Assembly: GCA_036971475.1 (NCBI GenBank)
Contig: JBAIZL010000376.1
Location: forward strand, 1,521,501-1,585,500
DNA: 64,000 nt
Origin: Prosapia bicincta
Lineage: Eukaryota; Arthropoda; Insecta; Hemiptera; Cercopidae
Direction: 5' to 3'
This document shows, in pieces, positions 23,057 to 33,321 of the stretch. Made by a program: the position numbers and the translations under genes. The notes under the pieces are model-generated. The model was not told where the DNA came from and did no database searches. It was given only the letters and a program-made list of their open reading frames with translations. Each line of letters begins with the position of its first letter. Position 1 is the stretch's first letter.

Positions 23057-24871
23057 AAACTGTGCGAACTTTTGTGAATTTTCACAGATAAGTAGAATAA
23101 TATATAACATATTTGATTACTGTATTTAATTTTAATATTTATTTTTCAAATTCTAATTTATTCATAATTTCATATTTTTTGTCTTAGTGTTTACTTAACT
23201 TGAAACTTTTCAGTTCTAAACTATTATTTGAATAACATTAAGGAAAAATATTCTTTCAAGATGTCTATTAAATCGACCTGGCGCGACAAGCGGCAAACGA
23301 AAATTAGTTCGGAACAAGTTATAACTGCGTTGCAAAATCGTAATTTGGACATCAATGATCTAACTTTATTAAACATAATGTGCGGACCATTATTATCTAA
23401 TCTTTGCAATGATTTACACATTTTGCCGAACAAACGAAATAAATTGAAAGTTGTGTATCAAGTTAGGCAAGTTATTAAAAATCACATTTCGCTTTGTGCG
23501 TCTAACAGTGAAAAATGTTTGCAAACTAAACCAGACGAGATTAAACGTGAGGAAAAAGGCGGTGATAAAGCGTAAACGTGTGCGACGCTCCGGTAATGCC
23601 TCAAACCGAAGCCTTGTGTTAAAACACGAAATTCGTAGAACAACGCCGAAAAACCAAAGTACATTTTGGGTTCATGAATATAGATTTTCTTTAGCAGAAA
23701 CGGAGGTTGTAGATTTTTATTTGAGAGATAGTTTAAACATTCCTAATATACGATACATTTTTAAAACGAAAATTAAAAATCAAATCGCCTGTGTTATGGA
23801 ATTTAAGCATTTCAACAAAAGCAGAAATTTTTCGCTAGCCAAAGGCGAGATTGTGTACTATGGATACTGTAAGCACAAGGGTTGCAAAATGTTTCGTTTG
23901 GTTTTAAGTTTTAGAAATAACGCATGTAGTGTAAACGTACAAAGTACGGGCCAGAAAAAACACAACTCGAATAAATTAACCGGACAAGTTAGATCTATAG
24001 AAAGAGAGATTTTGAAAAAGAAATTATTTAACACAAAACCTATATCATATAGGTATGAAACAATAAGATATGCCGATTTGGAGCTGGTTGTTAAGGGTAA
24101 TTTGGGAGATATCAAATCACTGAGTGTTTTCCAAAAAATTCGTGGCGAATCCCTTAAAGAACGTGACTTCGATAAAGACGACATGACGGATCTTTTTGAA
24201 TGATACAAGGAACAGCTGGCAGGAAATGAAACTGTGTTTATACAACAAGTTTGTTTACCACTACAAGTGTATATATACAGTGAGAGACAGTTGAAAGTTT
24301 TTAAAAAATATCAAAATAAAAAACTTACTTTACATGTAGATGCTACGGGAACGATTATACGGCCATGGATACACGAAAAAAATAGTTTTTTTATTACACT
24401 GGTTGCGTCAGTATTAACGGCGTTATACTTCCGGTTTTTGATTTAATATCTTGTAAACATGACAAGGCTACAATCAGTTGTTTTTTTTAAATTTCTCCAT
24501 TTTTCCTCGAAGGTGGAAGGCAGAAAAGTTCTGTTCCCCAGAATAGTTATAGATTTCAGTTTTGTATTAATGAATGCTACGATCTATGCCTGGAATAAAT
24601 GCAGCGTGTCGAGGTACCTGCAAACTACATTCGACATAGTAACGGGGACTTCAGAATACAAATCAAATGTTTCCATACATTTGTGTTGCAGTCATTTCAT
24701 ACATATGGCCTCGCGAGATTGCAAGAAATATGCAAAAGACAACCGGGACTTGAAAAAATTTGTTTTATGCTGTATTGCGTTGTCAAAGACTTTAAAACCG
24801 TCAAGGAAACGTTTACAATTATCTGTAAAATTATGAGCGGCAAAAACTTAACAGATGTTGCTTTTTATATT
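23057..24871 (+). pseudogene. Mutator-like transposase N-half, unit D
   Basis: Same fragment and stops as unit C, with the Val variant noted for the unit. Confidence 0.68.
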
Positions 24872-24990
24872 TGGTAAAGATGAGTGTCGTCTATCTTTCA
24901 CCTTGTGCTTTAAAGTTATTAGTGCGCTTTCTGATTATAAATAAATAATCTCCAACCAGTCTTTTTCAAGACTATTGCTAATAATCGTTA

Positions 24991-25395
24991 ATGTCACAGA
25001 AATTCTGTGTTATCTTTAGAGGCCAACACCTACAGACCACAGACTCAACCTTGAGGACTCTATTCCTCTCCGCTTGCCAAGCTAACCAAGCTCTAGCAGA
25101 GCGTGGATTAGAAAGTCCACTCGGCGACGAAGGACTCCTAGCGCCTTGTTTCGAACACCACGTTCAATCCGACCCGCTTCCAGAGCCCGAACCTGACGAA
25201 AATGTCGTCATCTACAGCCCCAGCTCCAGTCGCCCACCCTCCCGCGCCAGTGGCTCCTTCCCTAGCCCCGGCCCTTCAACCGACGAGCACACAGACCCTC
25301 CCATCACGGAACCCGGTCCTGCTCAATCTACCCGAAGTTCGACTTCAATTCGGTCGACTAAACGCTACAAGACGAAGAATCACAATAAACGTTGA
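24991..25395 (+). CDS. 134-aa overlapping ORF, unit D
   Basis: Protein identical to units A-C. Confidence 0.4.
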   Translation: MSQKFCVIFRGQHLQTTDSTLRTLFLSACQANQALAERGLESPLGDEGLLAPCFEHHVQSDPLPEPEPDENVVIYSPSSSRPPSRASGSFPSPGPSTDEHTDPPITEPGPAQSTRSSTSIRSTKRYKTKNHNKR

Positions 25396-26053
25396 TCCCA
25401 ATCTCTTATCACGCGTATGGATCAAGGAATACCAAGTAATTATCCATTCACTCGGAGGCGTCATCGCTCCTCCAATCACCCAAGAGAATTATATTCACAT
25501 GTCACGGACAATACTTCTAAAACGACTCCACGATATACACGAGATCCAGACATCGATCCGTCCCAATCCTGGACTACCCATCGCCAGGCAATTCCAAGTT
25601 CCGCAACCTTCTGCTGAACTTCTCTATGCCCTAGGCCCCTACTTCTCCGAACAATCCGGAAGGCAATATTATCTTACCTTCCCACCTGCGCCACCACAGG
25701 ATCCTCCTGCCTGGTACGCTATTGATGGTGCAATCTTTGCTCAGTACAAACAACTTTTTGATTACTGCAAAGGACGTTTTCAAACAGCTGAGTTTCCTAA
25801 ACTCTCTGACTCAATTGGACAACCACTCATGTTCGTCGTAGGCAACGAAGACGGAAATGGTATCAAAACCACAAGAGCAAGCTGCTCTCTTCCGACTCCA
25901 GCTGATGGATTCCTTCGCTTTGTGCATGAGGAATTCTTCACAAATAACATACCTGACTTCAACGAATGCGACTTAGTTATGACTGAGCCCCTACTCATCG
26001 AAGATATCGTTGATCGCTACGTGCGATCTTACGTTATAAACACACACGCCTAA
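25202..26053 (+). CDS. 283-aa unknown protein, copy 1, unit D
   Basis: Protein identical to the other copy-1 versions; intact. Confidence 0.55.
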   Translation: MSSSTAPAPVAHPPAPVAPSLAPALQPTSTQTLPSRNPVLLNLPEVRLQFGRLNATRRRITINVDPNLLSRVWIKEYQVIIHSLGGVIAPPITQENYIHMSRTILLKRLHDIHEIQTSIRPNPGLPIARQFQVPQPSAELLYALGPYFSEQSGRQYYLTFPPAPPQDPPAWYAIDGAIFAQYKQLFDYCKGRFQTAEFPKLSDSIGQPLMFVVGNEDGNGIKTTRASCSLPTPADGFLRFVHEEFFTNNIPDFNECDLVMTEPLLIEDIVDRYVRSYVINTHA

Positions 26054-26317
26054 TGTGGATGTGCGTTTATTATTGTTATGTTAACTTTCAAATCTACTTT
26101 CTTATAGATTTGTCTCACTTAGTTTAATTTATTTTGACTATCTCAATCATTCTTTCTGAATTGAGTTTTCTGTATTACTATTATCATTATCAACACTTTT
26201 ATTATTATTATTAATATTTCTAGTTTAGTGACTTATAGTCGGTACGGCAGGCTCAGTGCATTTAGGTTTATCAAATACTTTCATCATATTTAGAAGAAAG
26301 ATATTTTAGGGTTAGAT

Positions 26318-27202
26318 ATGATAAAGACTATTCAGAAAATGTCGTCATCTACAGCCCCACCTGCAGCCCCAGCTCCAGTCGCCCACCCTCCCGCGCCAGT
26401 GGCTCCTTCCCTAGCCCCGGCCCTTCAACCGACGAGCACACAGACCCTCCCATCACGGAACCCGGTCCTGCTCAATCTACCCGAAGTTCGACTTCAATTC
26501 GGTCGACTAAACGCTACAAGACGAAGAATCACAATAAACGTTGATCCCAATCTCTTATCACGCGTATGGATCAAGGAATACCAAGTAATTATCCATTCAC
26601 TCGGAGGCGTCATCGCTCCTCCAATCACCCAAGAGAATTATATTCACATGTCACGGACAATACTTCTAAAACGACTCCACGATATACACGAGATCCAGAC
26701 ATCGATCCGTCCCAATCCTGGACTACCCATCGCCAGGCAATTCCAAGTTCCGCAACCTTCTGCTGAACTTCTCTATGCCCTAGGCCCCTACTTCTCCGAA
26801 CAATCCGGAAGGCAATATTATCTTACCTTCCCACCTGCGCCACCACAGGATCCTCCTGCCTGGTACGCTATTGATGGTGCAATCTTTGCTCAGTACAAAC
26901 AACTTTTTGATTACTGCAAAGGACGTTTTCAAACAGCTGAGTTTCCTAAACTCTCTGACTCAATTGGACAACCACTCATGTTCGTCGTAGGCAACGAAGA
27001 CGGAAATGGTATCAAAACCACAAGAGCAAGCTGCTCTCTTCCGACTCCAGCTGATGGATTCCTTCGCTTTGTGCATGAGGAATTCTTCACAAATAACATA
27101 CCTGACTTCAACGAATGCGACTTAGTTATGACTGAGCCCCTACTCATCGAAGATATCGTTGATCGCTACGTGCGATCTTACGTTATAAACACACACGCCT
27201 AA
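26318..27202 (+). CDS. 294-aa unknown protein, copy 2, unit D
   Basis: Has PAAP, Ser in NLLSRV and, unlike the other copy-2 versions, Phe in QLFDY. Outside the N-terminal insertion it is the same as copy 1. The shared Met is at 26,339. Confidence 0.55.
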   Translation: MIKTIQKMSSSTAPPAAPAPVAHPPAPVAPSLAPALQPTSTQTLPSRNPVLLNLPEVRLQFGRLNATRRRITINVDPNLLSRVWIKEYQVIIHSLGGVIAPPITQENYIHMSRTILLKRLHDIHEIQTSIRPNPGLPIARQFQVPQPSAELLYALGPYFSEQSGRQYYLTFPPAPPQDPPAWYAIDGAIFAQYKQLFDYCKGRFQTAEFPKLSDSIGQPLMFVVGNEDGNGIKTTRASCSLPTPADGFLRFVHEEFFTNNIPDFNECDLVMTEPLLIEDIVDRYVRSYVINTHA

Positions 27203-27484
27203 TGTGGATGTGCGTTTATTATTGTTATGTTAACTTTCAAATCTACTTTCTTATAGATTTGTCTCACTTAGTTTAATTTATTTTGACTATCTCAATCATT
27301 CTTTCTGAATTGAGTTTTCTGTATTACTATTATCATTATCAACACTTTTATTATTATTATTAATATTTCTAGTTTAGTGACTTATAGTCGGTACGGCAGG
27401 CTCAGTGCATTTAGGTTTATCAAATACTTTCATCATATTTAGAAGAACGATATTTTAGGGTTAGATATGATAAAGACTATTCAG

Positions 27485-27799
27485 ACTTGGAAAGATGTCT
27501 GCTGGAGTACCCCAGGGTAGTGTACTGGGGCCTACACTTTACCTACTATATACGGCTGATATTCCACTGGGTAACATATTGACAGTCACGTTGCTGATAT
27601 ACCGCACTTTTATCAACAGATAAATCTGTTACCAAAGCAGCCAATAGTTTACAAACTACCATGAATAATCTAGATATATCTGGACTCAAAAATGTCGCAT
27701 TAAGTTAAATGAAACCAAATCCGTCCTTGTAACCTATACAAACAGAAAGGTTATTACTCCACAAATACTGATAAAAGGCAATGCTATACCAACAGCTCG
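27485..27799 (+). pseudogene. Jockey-type RT fragment, unit D
   Basis: Equivalent of 5488-5802. Confidence 0.75.
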
Positions 27800-27802
27800 A
27801 CC

Positions 27803-28410
27803 ACCAAACTAAGAGTTGTGTTTAACGCTTCAACACCTGATTGTCATGCAAATTCTCTAAACCAGATCCTTAACTCCAAAAGGACTTATCTAATTTAATA
27901 ATTTCTTTTCGATTCTTTGTTTACGCTGTCTGCGTCGATATTAAAATGATGTACCGACAAATTTTGGTTAGACCAGAAGACAGCCCCGCCCCTACCAGCA
28001 CATATTGTACAGACCTTCGCCGCCATCACCTCTGGCTTTACGCACCCTTGAACAATTGGTAGAAGACGAAGGAGCTAAATATCCAACCGCATCTGAGGCC
28101 ATTCGCCATCAGACTTATGTGGATGACATCGTTACTGGTGCTGGCACACCAAAAGACGCAGAGAACTTAATACAGGAACTCAATGACATTTTCGCTCTTG
28201 CGGGACTTGAACTCAGAAAGTGGTCTTCTAACGACCCTTCATTACTCGCAACACTAAAAGCGTCCCACTTCGAAAATCCGCTACTATTTCGGGAATATTC
28301 CACAGCTATTAAAATCTTAGGCTTGCAGTGGAACCTCTCCTCCGATTCGTTCTCTTATCGCACTCAAAAATTTGACCAGGTTCCTACAAAACGCACTATC
28401 TTATCTCAAG
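27803..28410 (+). pseudogene. BEL/Pao RT fragment, units D/E
   Basis: Equivalent of 5806-6413, with two private base changes near 28,294 and 28,342. Confidence 0.8.
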
Positions 28411-29189
28411 TTTATAAGGTCTACCAGGTTTCTCTGTTGCAGGTTGTCACATGGTGGAAGGTAGACACAACAGAGAGAGTCAGTTTGTACGGAACAGCTG
28501 TTTGATTTGATACTGCTTGTAAAAGAGTTATTAAGCTCACAGGAACGGCATCGACACGGTGTTAATAATGGCAACAGTGACACACAAGAAGATGATGCGG
28601 ATGAGATTCAAAATGTTTTTTCTTTATAAAATGACAAAATTACCGTAATTTATTTAGAAAGCGATAAAGAAATTGTAGAATGTGTAAGTATTTCAGAAAG
28701 TGGAAACAGAAAGAGACCACTTCCTTCAGGGTCTTCACAAAGAGAAGTTAATAAAACCTATAGCAAGAAAAGTAGTCTGTCTTCAACTTTTTCACAAGAA
28801 AAACCTCCTAAAAAAGTATAAAGATTCTCTTACAGGCGTAATACTCACCAACTATTGTAGACACCAATTATACCGAAGTTTCAAAATGTACACCAATTTT
28901 TTTTTCCAGGCGAAAAACCTATCAAGGTTATCATCCCCTAACTAAAGTTATATTTTTTAATGAATGTTACTAATGAATGTTAAATGAAAAAAAACTAACC
29001 AAACTAAACAAAATAAAATAAAATAAATGGTTAATACTAACTGAAACTAAAACTAAAGAAACTAAAATTATACATAATTTAAATATTATTAAATAGATCC
29101 TGAATCTATTTTTTGACGCCGTACTGAGAAAGATGGTTCTCCAGCTCCAACTAGAAGGCTGGAGGTTGGGCTTGCTCTAAAAGCACCAG
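28411..29189 (-). mobile_element. LINE remnants, unit E
   Basis: Same structure as 6414-7192, with private substitutions in the unassigned middle part. Confidence 0.72.
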
Positions 29190-31004
29190 AAACCGTGCGA
29201 ACTTTTGTGAATTTTCACAGATAAGTAGAATAATATATAACATATTTGATTACTGTATTTAATTTTAATATTTATTTTTCAAATTCTAATTTATTCATAA
29301 TTTCATATTTTTTGTCTTAGTGTTTACTTAACTTGAAACTTTTCAGTTCTAAACTATTATTTGAATAACATTAAGGAAAAATATTCTTTCAAGATGTCTA
29401 TTAAATCGACCTGGCGCGACAAGCGGCAAACGAAAATTAGTTCGGAACAAGTTATAACTGCGTTGCAAAATCGTAATTTGGACATCAATGATCTAACTTT
29501 ATTAAACATAATGTGCGGACCATTATTATCTAATCTTTGCAATGATTTACACATTTTGCCGAACAAACGAAATAAATTGAAAGTTGTGTATCAAGTTAGG
29601 CAAGTTATTAAAAATCACATTTCGCTTTGTGCGTCTAACAGTGAAAAATGTTTGCAAACTAAACCAGACGAGATTAAACGTGAGGAAAAAGGCGGTGATA
29701 AAGCGTAAACGTGTGCGACGCTCCGGTAATGCCTCAAACCGAAGCCTTGTGTTAAAACACGAAATTCGTAGAACAACGCCGAAAAACCAAAGTACATTTT
29801 GGGTTCATGAATATAGATTTTCTTTAGCAGAAACGGAAGCTGTAGATTTTTATTTGAGAGATAGTTTAAACATTCCTAATATACGATACATTTTTAAAAC
29901 GAAAATTAAAAATCAAATCGCCTGTGTTATGGAATTTAAGCATTTCAACAAAAGCAGAAATTTTTCGCTAGCCAAAGGCGAGATTGTGTACTATGGATAC
30001 TGTAAGCACAAGGGTTGCAAAATGTTTCGTTTGGTTTTAAGTTTTAGAAATAACGCATGTAGTGTAAACGTACAAAGTACGGGCCAGAAAAAACACAACT
30101 CGAATAAATTAACCGGACAAGTTAGATCTATAGAAAGAGAGATTTTGAAAAAGAAATTATTTAACACAAAACCTATATCATATAGGTATGAAACAATAAG
30201 ATATGCCGATTTGGAGCTGGTTGTTAAGGGTAATTTGGGAGATATCAAATCACTGAGTGTTTTCCAAAAAATTCGTGGCGAATCCCTTAAAGAACGTGAC
30301 TTCGATAAAGACGACATGACGGATCTTTTTGAATGATACAAGGAACAGCTGGCAGGAAATGAAACTGTGTTTATACAACAAGTTTGTTTACCACTACAAG
30401 TGTATATATACAGTGAGAGACAGTTGAAAGTTTTTAAAAAATATCAAAATAAAAAACTTACTTTACATGTAGATGCTACGGGAACGATTATACGGCCATG
30501 GATACACGAAAAAAATAGTTTTTTTATTACACTGGTTGCGTCAGTATTAACGGCGTTATACTTCCGGTTTTTGATTTAATATCTTGTAAACATGACAAGG
30601 CTACAATCAGTTGTTTTTTTTAAATTTCTCCATTTTTCCTCGAAGGTGGAAGGCAGAAAAGTTCTGTTCCCCAGAATAGTTATAGATTTCAGTTTTGTAT
30701 TAATGAATGCTACGATCTATGCCTGGAATAAATGCAGCGTGTCGAGGTACCTGCAAACTACATTCGACATAGTAACGGGGACTTCAGAATACAAATCAAA
30801 TGTTTCCATACATTTGTGTTGCAGTCATTTCATACATATGGCCTCGCGAGATTGCAAGAAATATGCAAAAGACAACCGGGACTTGAAAAAATTTGTTTTA
30901 TGCTGTATTGCGTTGTCAAAGACTTTAAAACCGTCAAGGAAACGTTTACAATTATCTGTAAAATTATGAGCGGCAAAAACTTAACAGATGTTGCTTTTTA
31001 TATT
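29190..31004 (+). pseudogene. Mutator-like transposase N-half, unit E
   Basis: Last complete copy of the N-half. Its final ~63 bp (from gaaacgtttac near 30,941) reappear at 31,658-31,720, where the C-half begins, so these bases are duplicated on both sides of the cassette. Confidence 0.68.
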
Positions 31005-31123
31005 TGGTAAAGATGAGTGTCGTCTATCTTTCACCTTGTGCTTTAAAGTTATTAGTGCGCTTTCTGATTATAAATAAATAATCTCCAACCAGTCTTTTTC
31101 AAGACTATTGCTAATAATCGTTA

Positions 31124-31540
31124 ATGTCACAGAAATTCTGTGTTATCTTTAGAGGCCAACACCTACAGACCACAGACTCAACCTTGAGGACTCTATTCCT
31201 CTCCGCTTGCCAAGCTAACCAAGCTCTAGCAGAGCGTGGATTAGAAAGTCCACTCGGCGACGAAGGACTCCTAGCGCCTTGTTTCGAACACCACGTTCAA
31301 TCCGACCCGCTTCCAGAGCCCGAACCTGACGAAAATGTCGTCATCTACAGCCCCACCTGCAGCCCCAGCTCCAGTCGCCCACCCTCCCGCGCCAGTGGCT
31401 CCTTCCCTAGCCCCGGCCCTTCAACCGACGAGCACACAGACCCTCCCATCACGGAACCCGGTCCTGCTCAATCTACCCGAAGTTCGACTTCAATTCGGTC
31501 GACTAAACGCTACAAGACGAAGAATCACAATAAACGTTGA
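31124..31540 (+). CDS. 138-aa version of the overlapping ORF, unit E
   Basis: Four residues longer than the other units (SPTCSPSSS) because of the 12-bp insertion, which keeps both overlapping frames open. Confidence 0.4.
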   Translation: MSQKFCVIFRGQHLQTTDSTLRTLFLSACQANQALAERGLESPLGDEGLLAPCFEHHVQSDPLPEPEPDENVVIYSPTCSPSSSRPPSRASGSFPSPGPSTDEHTDPPITEPGPAQSTRSSTSIRSTKRYKTKNHNKR

Positions 31541-31633
31541 TCCCAATCTCTTATCACGCGTATGGATCAAGGAATACCAAGTAATTATCCATTCACTCGG
31601 AGGCGTCATCGCTCCTCCAATCACCCAAGCGAA
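31335..31633 (+). pseudogene. Truncated unknown ORF, unit E
   Basis: N-terminal ~100 residues of the 283/294-aa protein, with the copy-2 type PAAP insertion but copy-1 type upstream sequence. The homology ends after the PPITQ segment, at the array breakpoint; the open frame then runs through junction and transposase sequence to a stop at 31,686-31,688. No functional product is expected. Confidence 0.8.
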
Positions 31634-31660
31634 TTATATTATCCGAATCACCCAAGCGAA
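31619..31660. other. Array/transposase breakpoint with a 15-bp direct repeat
   Basis: aatcacccaagcgaa occurs at 31,619-31,633 and again at 31,646-31,660, separated by 12 bp of filler. Left of it is cassette sequence, right of it transposase sequence. A locally copied repeat at a junction suggests template switching or error-prone end joining. Confidence 0.8.
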
Positions 31661-32440
31661 ACGTTTACAATTATCTGTAAAATTTTGAGCGGCAAAAACT
31701 TAACAGAAGATGTTGCTTTTTATATTAAAAATATTAAACATTTAATTGAGCAGTCTAATACGGGTGGACTCGTACAGCTTGATACGGCAAGGGAAGAAGA
31801 TGTCCAAATCGATGTAGAGAACATAGAAACCGGTCCAATCGTGAGGAAGAGTCCTTTTTATATTCTATTTAAAAGTATTTACGACCACGTAAGAGGCGAT
31901 ATTGACGAACAAGCCCGCCCTGGTAAATTTGTAGAACCGAAAGCTGTCAATACGGAGAAAAATCCTTACTATTGTGAAGAATTTTTACGAGAGATCCTTT
32001 TGAAGAAGTACATGCCTTATTGCGTAATGTGGACCGGGTTAATGCTGAAAGAAGATTCCGCTGTAAGACTAAGCAATGGCGTTGTTGAAAACTGGTTTAA
32101 TCAGGTTAAGCACGAGTTATTAAAGACCCAAACGAAATTAAAAGCCGGCAGATTAGTTGATTATTTAACAGAAAGGATCGCAACAATTTGTAAAAGTTTT
32201 GAACTTGATGTACATGTCACTGCATTAACTCATACATCGCCAGAAGTTAGGGTAAAGCGTGTAATTGAAAGTGACGTAGGCGAATTGTCTATTAGTGACA
32301 GTTCAATAGAAGAAAAATGTCCTGATAGTATATTAGGAGAAGAAACGTGGAAAAGAAGAATAAGGCGCAAACGAACGTATTTCAATAAAAAACATAAATG
32401 TTCATTCTTTTCAACCGCCACAAACAGTACAGCTGCGTAA
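31658..32440 (+). pseudogene. Mutator-like transposase, C-terminal half
   Basis: The frame continues from the N-half fragments (ETFTIICK, SGKNL, DVAFYI) and runs open to the stop at 32,438-32,440. The key segment is RLSNGVVENWFNQVK near 32,065-32,115, which resembles the region holding the third acidic residue of Mutator-like DDE transposases (Glu of VVENW). The end is Lys/Arg-rich (KRRIRRKRTYFNKKHK). The ORF can be extended to a Met at 31,562, but those first ~32 codons are cassette and junction sequence. An open frame of over 250 codons contrasts with the broken N-half. It cannot give an active enzyme because both catalytic Asp residues are in the N-half copies. Confidence 0.68.
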
Positions 32441-32510
32441 TACGTCACAACACAGAGATTTGTCGCGCGATCACATCTGCTGTACATACACAGACGGTTC
32501 GGTGTTATTC

Positions 32511-33102
32511 ATGGACGATTACGATTCCCTATTTAGCCATAATTGGCTAACTGATCCCGCTCTAGACAAATGTATAAGCACGATTATAGACGACTTAACC
32601 CCGGGGCAGGTCTTTTTATATAAAGCGTAGCTTATCAACTGCAATTTTAAACTGCGAAATAAAAAATTGACTGCGATTTGAATTTAGTTGAATTGTGTAA
32701 ATATAATATTATAATAATGCCATATAATACGGAAGGTTGTCATTGGACATTGATGTTTATAGACCTTATAAAAGCGCGTGTGTACTTTTTAGACCCAGCT
32801 AAATACAGTACTTTGAGGCCAGTTATATTAACAAAATTAAAATTATTTGAAAAGAGAAATTCACTTGTTAAGGAGCAGCTACCTGTACATAATTTAATTT
32901 CAAGTGAAATTTTCTACCCTACTCAATCTGACAGCTATAACTGTGTCTATATAAGTTATTACGTCAGTAGGTTGTTAAAGGGCGATAATATTATTCACAG
33001 TTTTGACGTTATCAGTTTCCGTCACGAGTTAAGAATCCGTTGTGTCAGGTCCTTAGAAAATAACGTTTTGAATAATGGTTTATTCGCAGATCCTAATTTT
33101 TA

Positions 33103-33104
<2 letters not shown>
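32511..33104 (+). pseudogene. Ulp1-type (C48) cysteine protease domain 1 of the Mutator-like element
   Basis: A 39-aa open piece (32,511-32,630, MDDYDSLF...NWLTDPALD) matches the usual N-terminal part of transposon Ulp1 domains. A TAG and a frameshift follow, and the domain continues from 32,678. The catalytic set is visible: His in GCHWTLMFID (32,741), Asp in VYFLDP (32,792), Gln in PTQSD (32,924) and Cys in SYNCVYISYY (32,942). Ulp1/SENP enzymes cleave SUMO-like modifiers; Ulp1 domains riding on Mutator-like elements are known from plants. The run of Phe codons after PNFYI is LINE poly(A) tail read in antisense. The original frame continues at 38,884 into domain 2. Confidence 0.78.
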
Positions 33105-33151
<47 letters not shown>

Positions 33152-33153
33152 CC

Positions 33154-33186
33154 AGGCGAAAAAACCTGTCAAGGTTATCATCGCCT
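33154..33186 (-). promoter_or_regulatory. LINE 3' terminal stem-loop
   Basis: On the plus strand, aggcga and tcgcct form an outer stem and aacct/aggtt an inner stem around a 4-nt loop (gtca here), directly next to the poly(A) tail. This is a plausible recognition element for the element's RT; see the finding on loop variation. Confidence 0.55.
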
Positions 33187-33321
33187 AACTAAAGTTATTT
33201 TAAATAATAAGATTTTAAAATAAATATTACCTAAAACTAATCAAAATAAAACAAAATAAATGTTTAAAACTAATTGTGATTATAGTTATCTAAAATTAAA
33301 GAACCTAAAATTATAAAAAAT

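Larger units (their letters stand above)
21997..28129. repeat. Array unit D
   Basis: 6133-bp unit. It shares the Val form of the second transposase ORF (AETEVVDF) with unit A, while B, C and E have Ala. That pattern does not follow neighbour order. Confidence 0.93.
28130..31633. repeat. Array unit E (right-truncated)
   Basis: Terminal unit, ending inside the first unknown ORF. It has more private substitutions than the internal units (for example near 28,790, 28,853, 29,130 and 29,193), as expected for an array edge that takes part less in homogenisation. Its copy-1 ORF carries the 12-bp insertion otherwise seen only in copy 2. Confidence 0.9.
1..31657. repeat. Composite tandem array, 6.13 kb period, about 4.5 units
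   Basis: The same ordered set of landmarks recurs with spacings of 6132, 9732, 6132 and 6133 bp; the long interval is 6132 plus a 3.6 kb LINE insertion and its target duplication. Units differ by scattered single-base changes and 1-bp indels, so amplification is recent. The left edge lies outside the window. The right edge is a breakpoint at about 31,633-31,657, after which the transposase interrupted by the cassette resumes. The unit is a mosaic of mobile-element fragments plus an intact unknown ORF pair. An assembly artefact is possible in principle, but unit-specific variants and the LINE found only in unit B argue for real copies. Confidence 0.93.

Noticed and set aside
1..31657. CRISPR or satellite DNA as an explanation for the repeats
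   Set aside because: Units are 6 kb composites with coding sequence, not short repeats with spacers or simple satellite monomers.
33105..33151. Poly-Phe stretch at the end of the Ulp1 reading frame, and a similar run at 8313
   Set aside because: The T-run is the LINE poly(A) tail in antisense, not protein sequence or a terminator.
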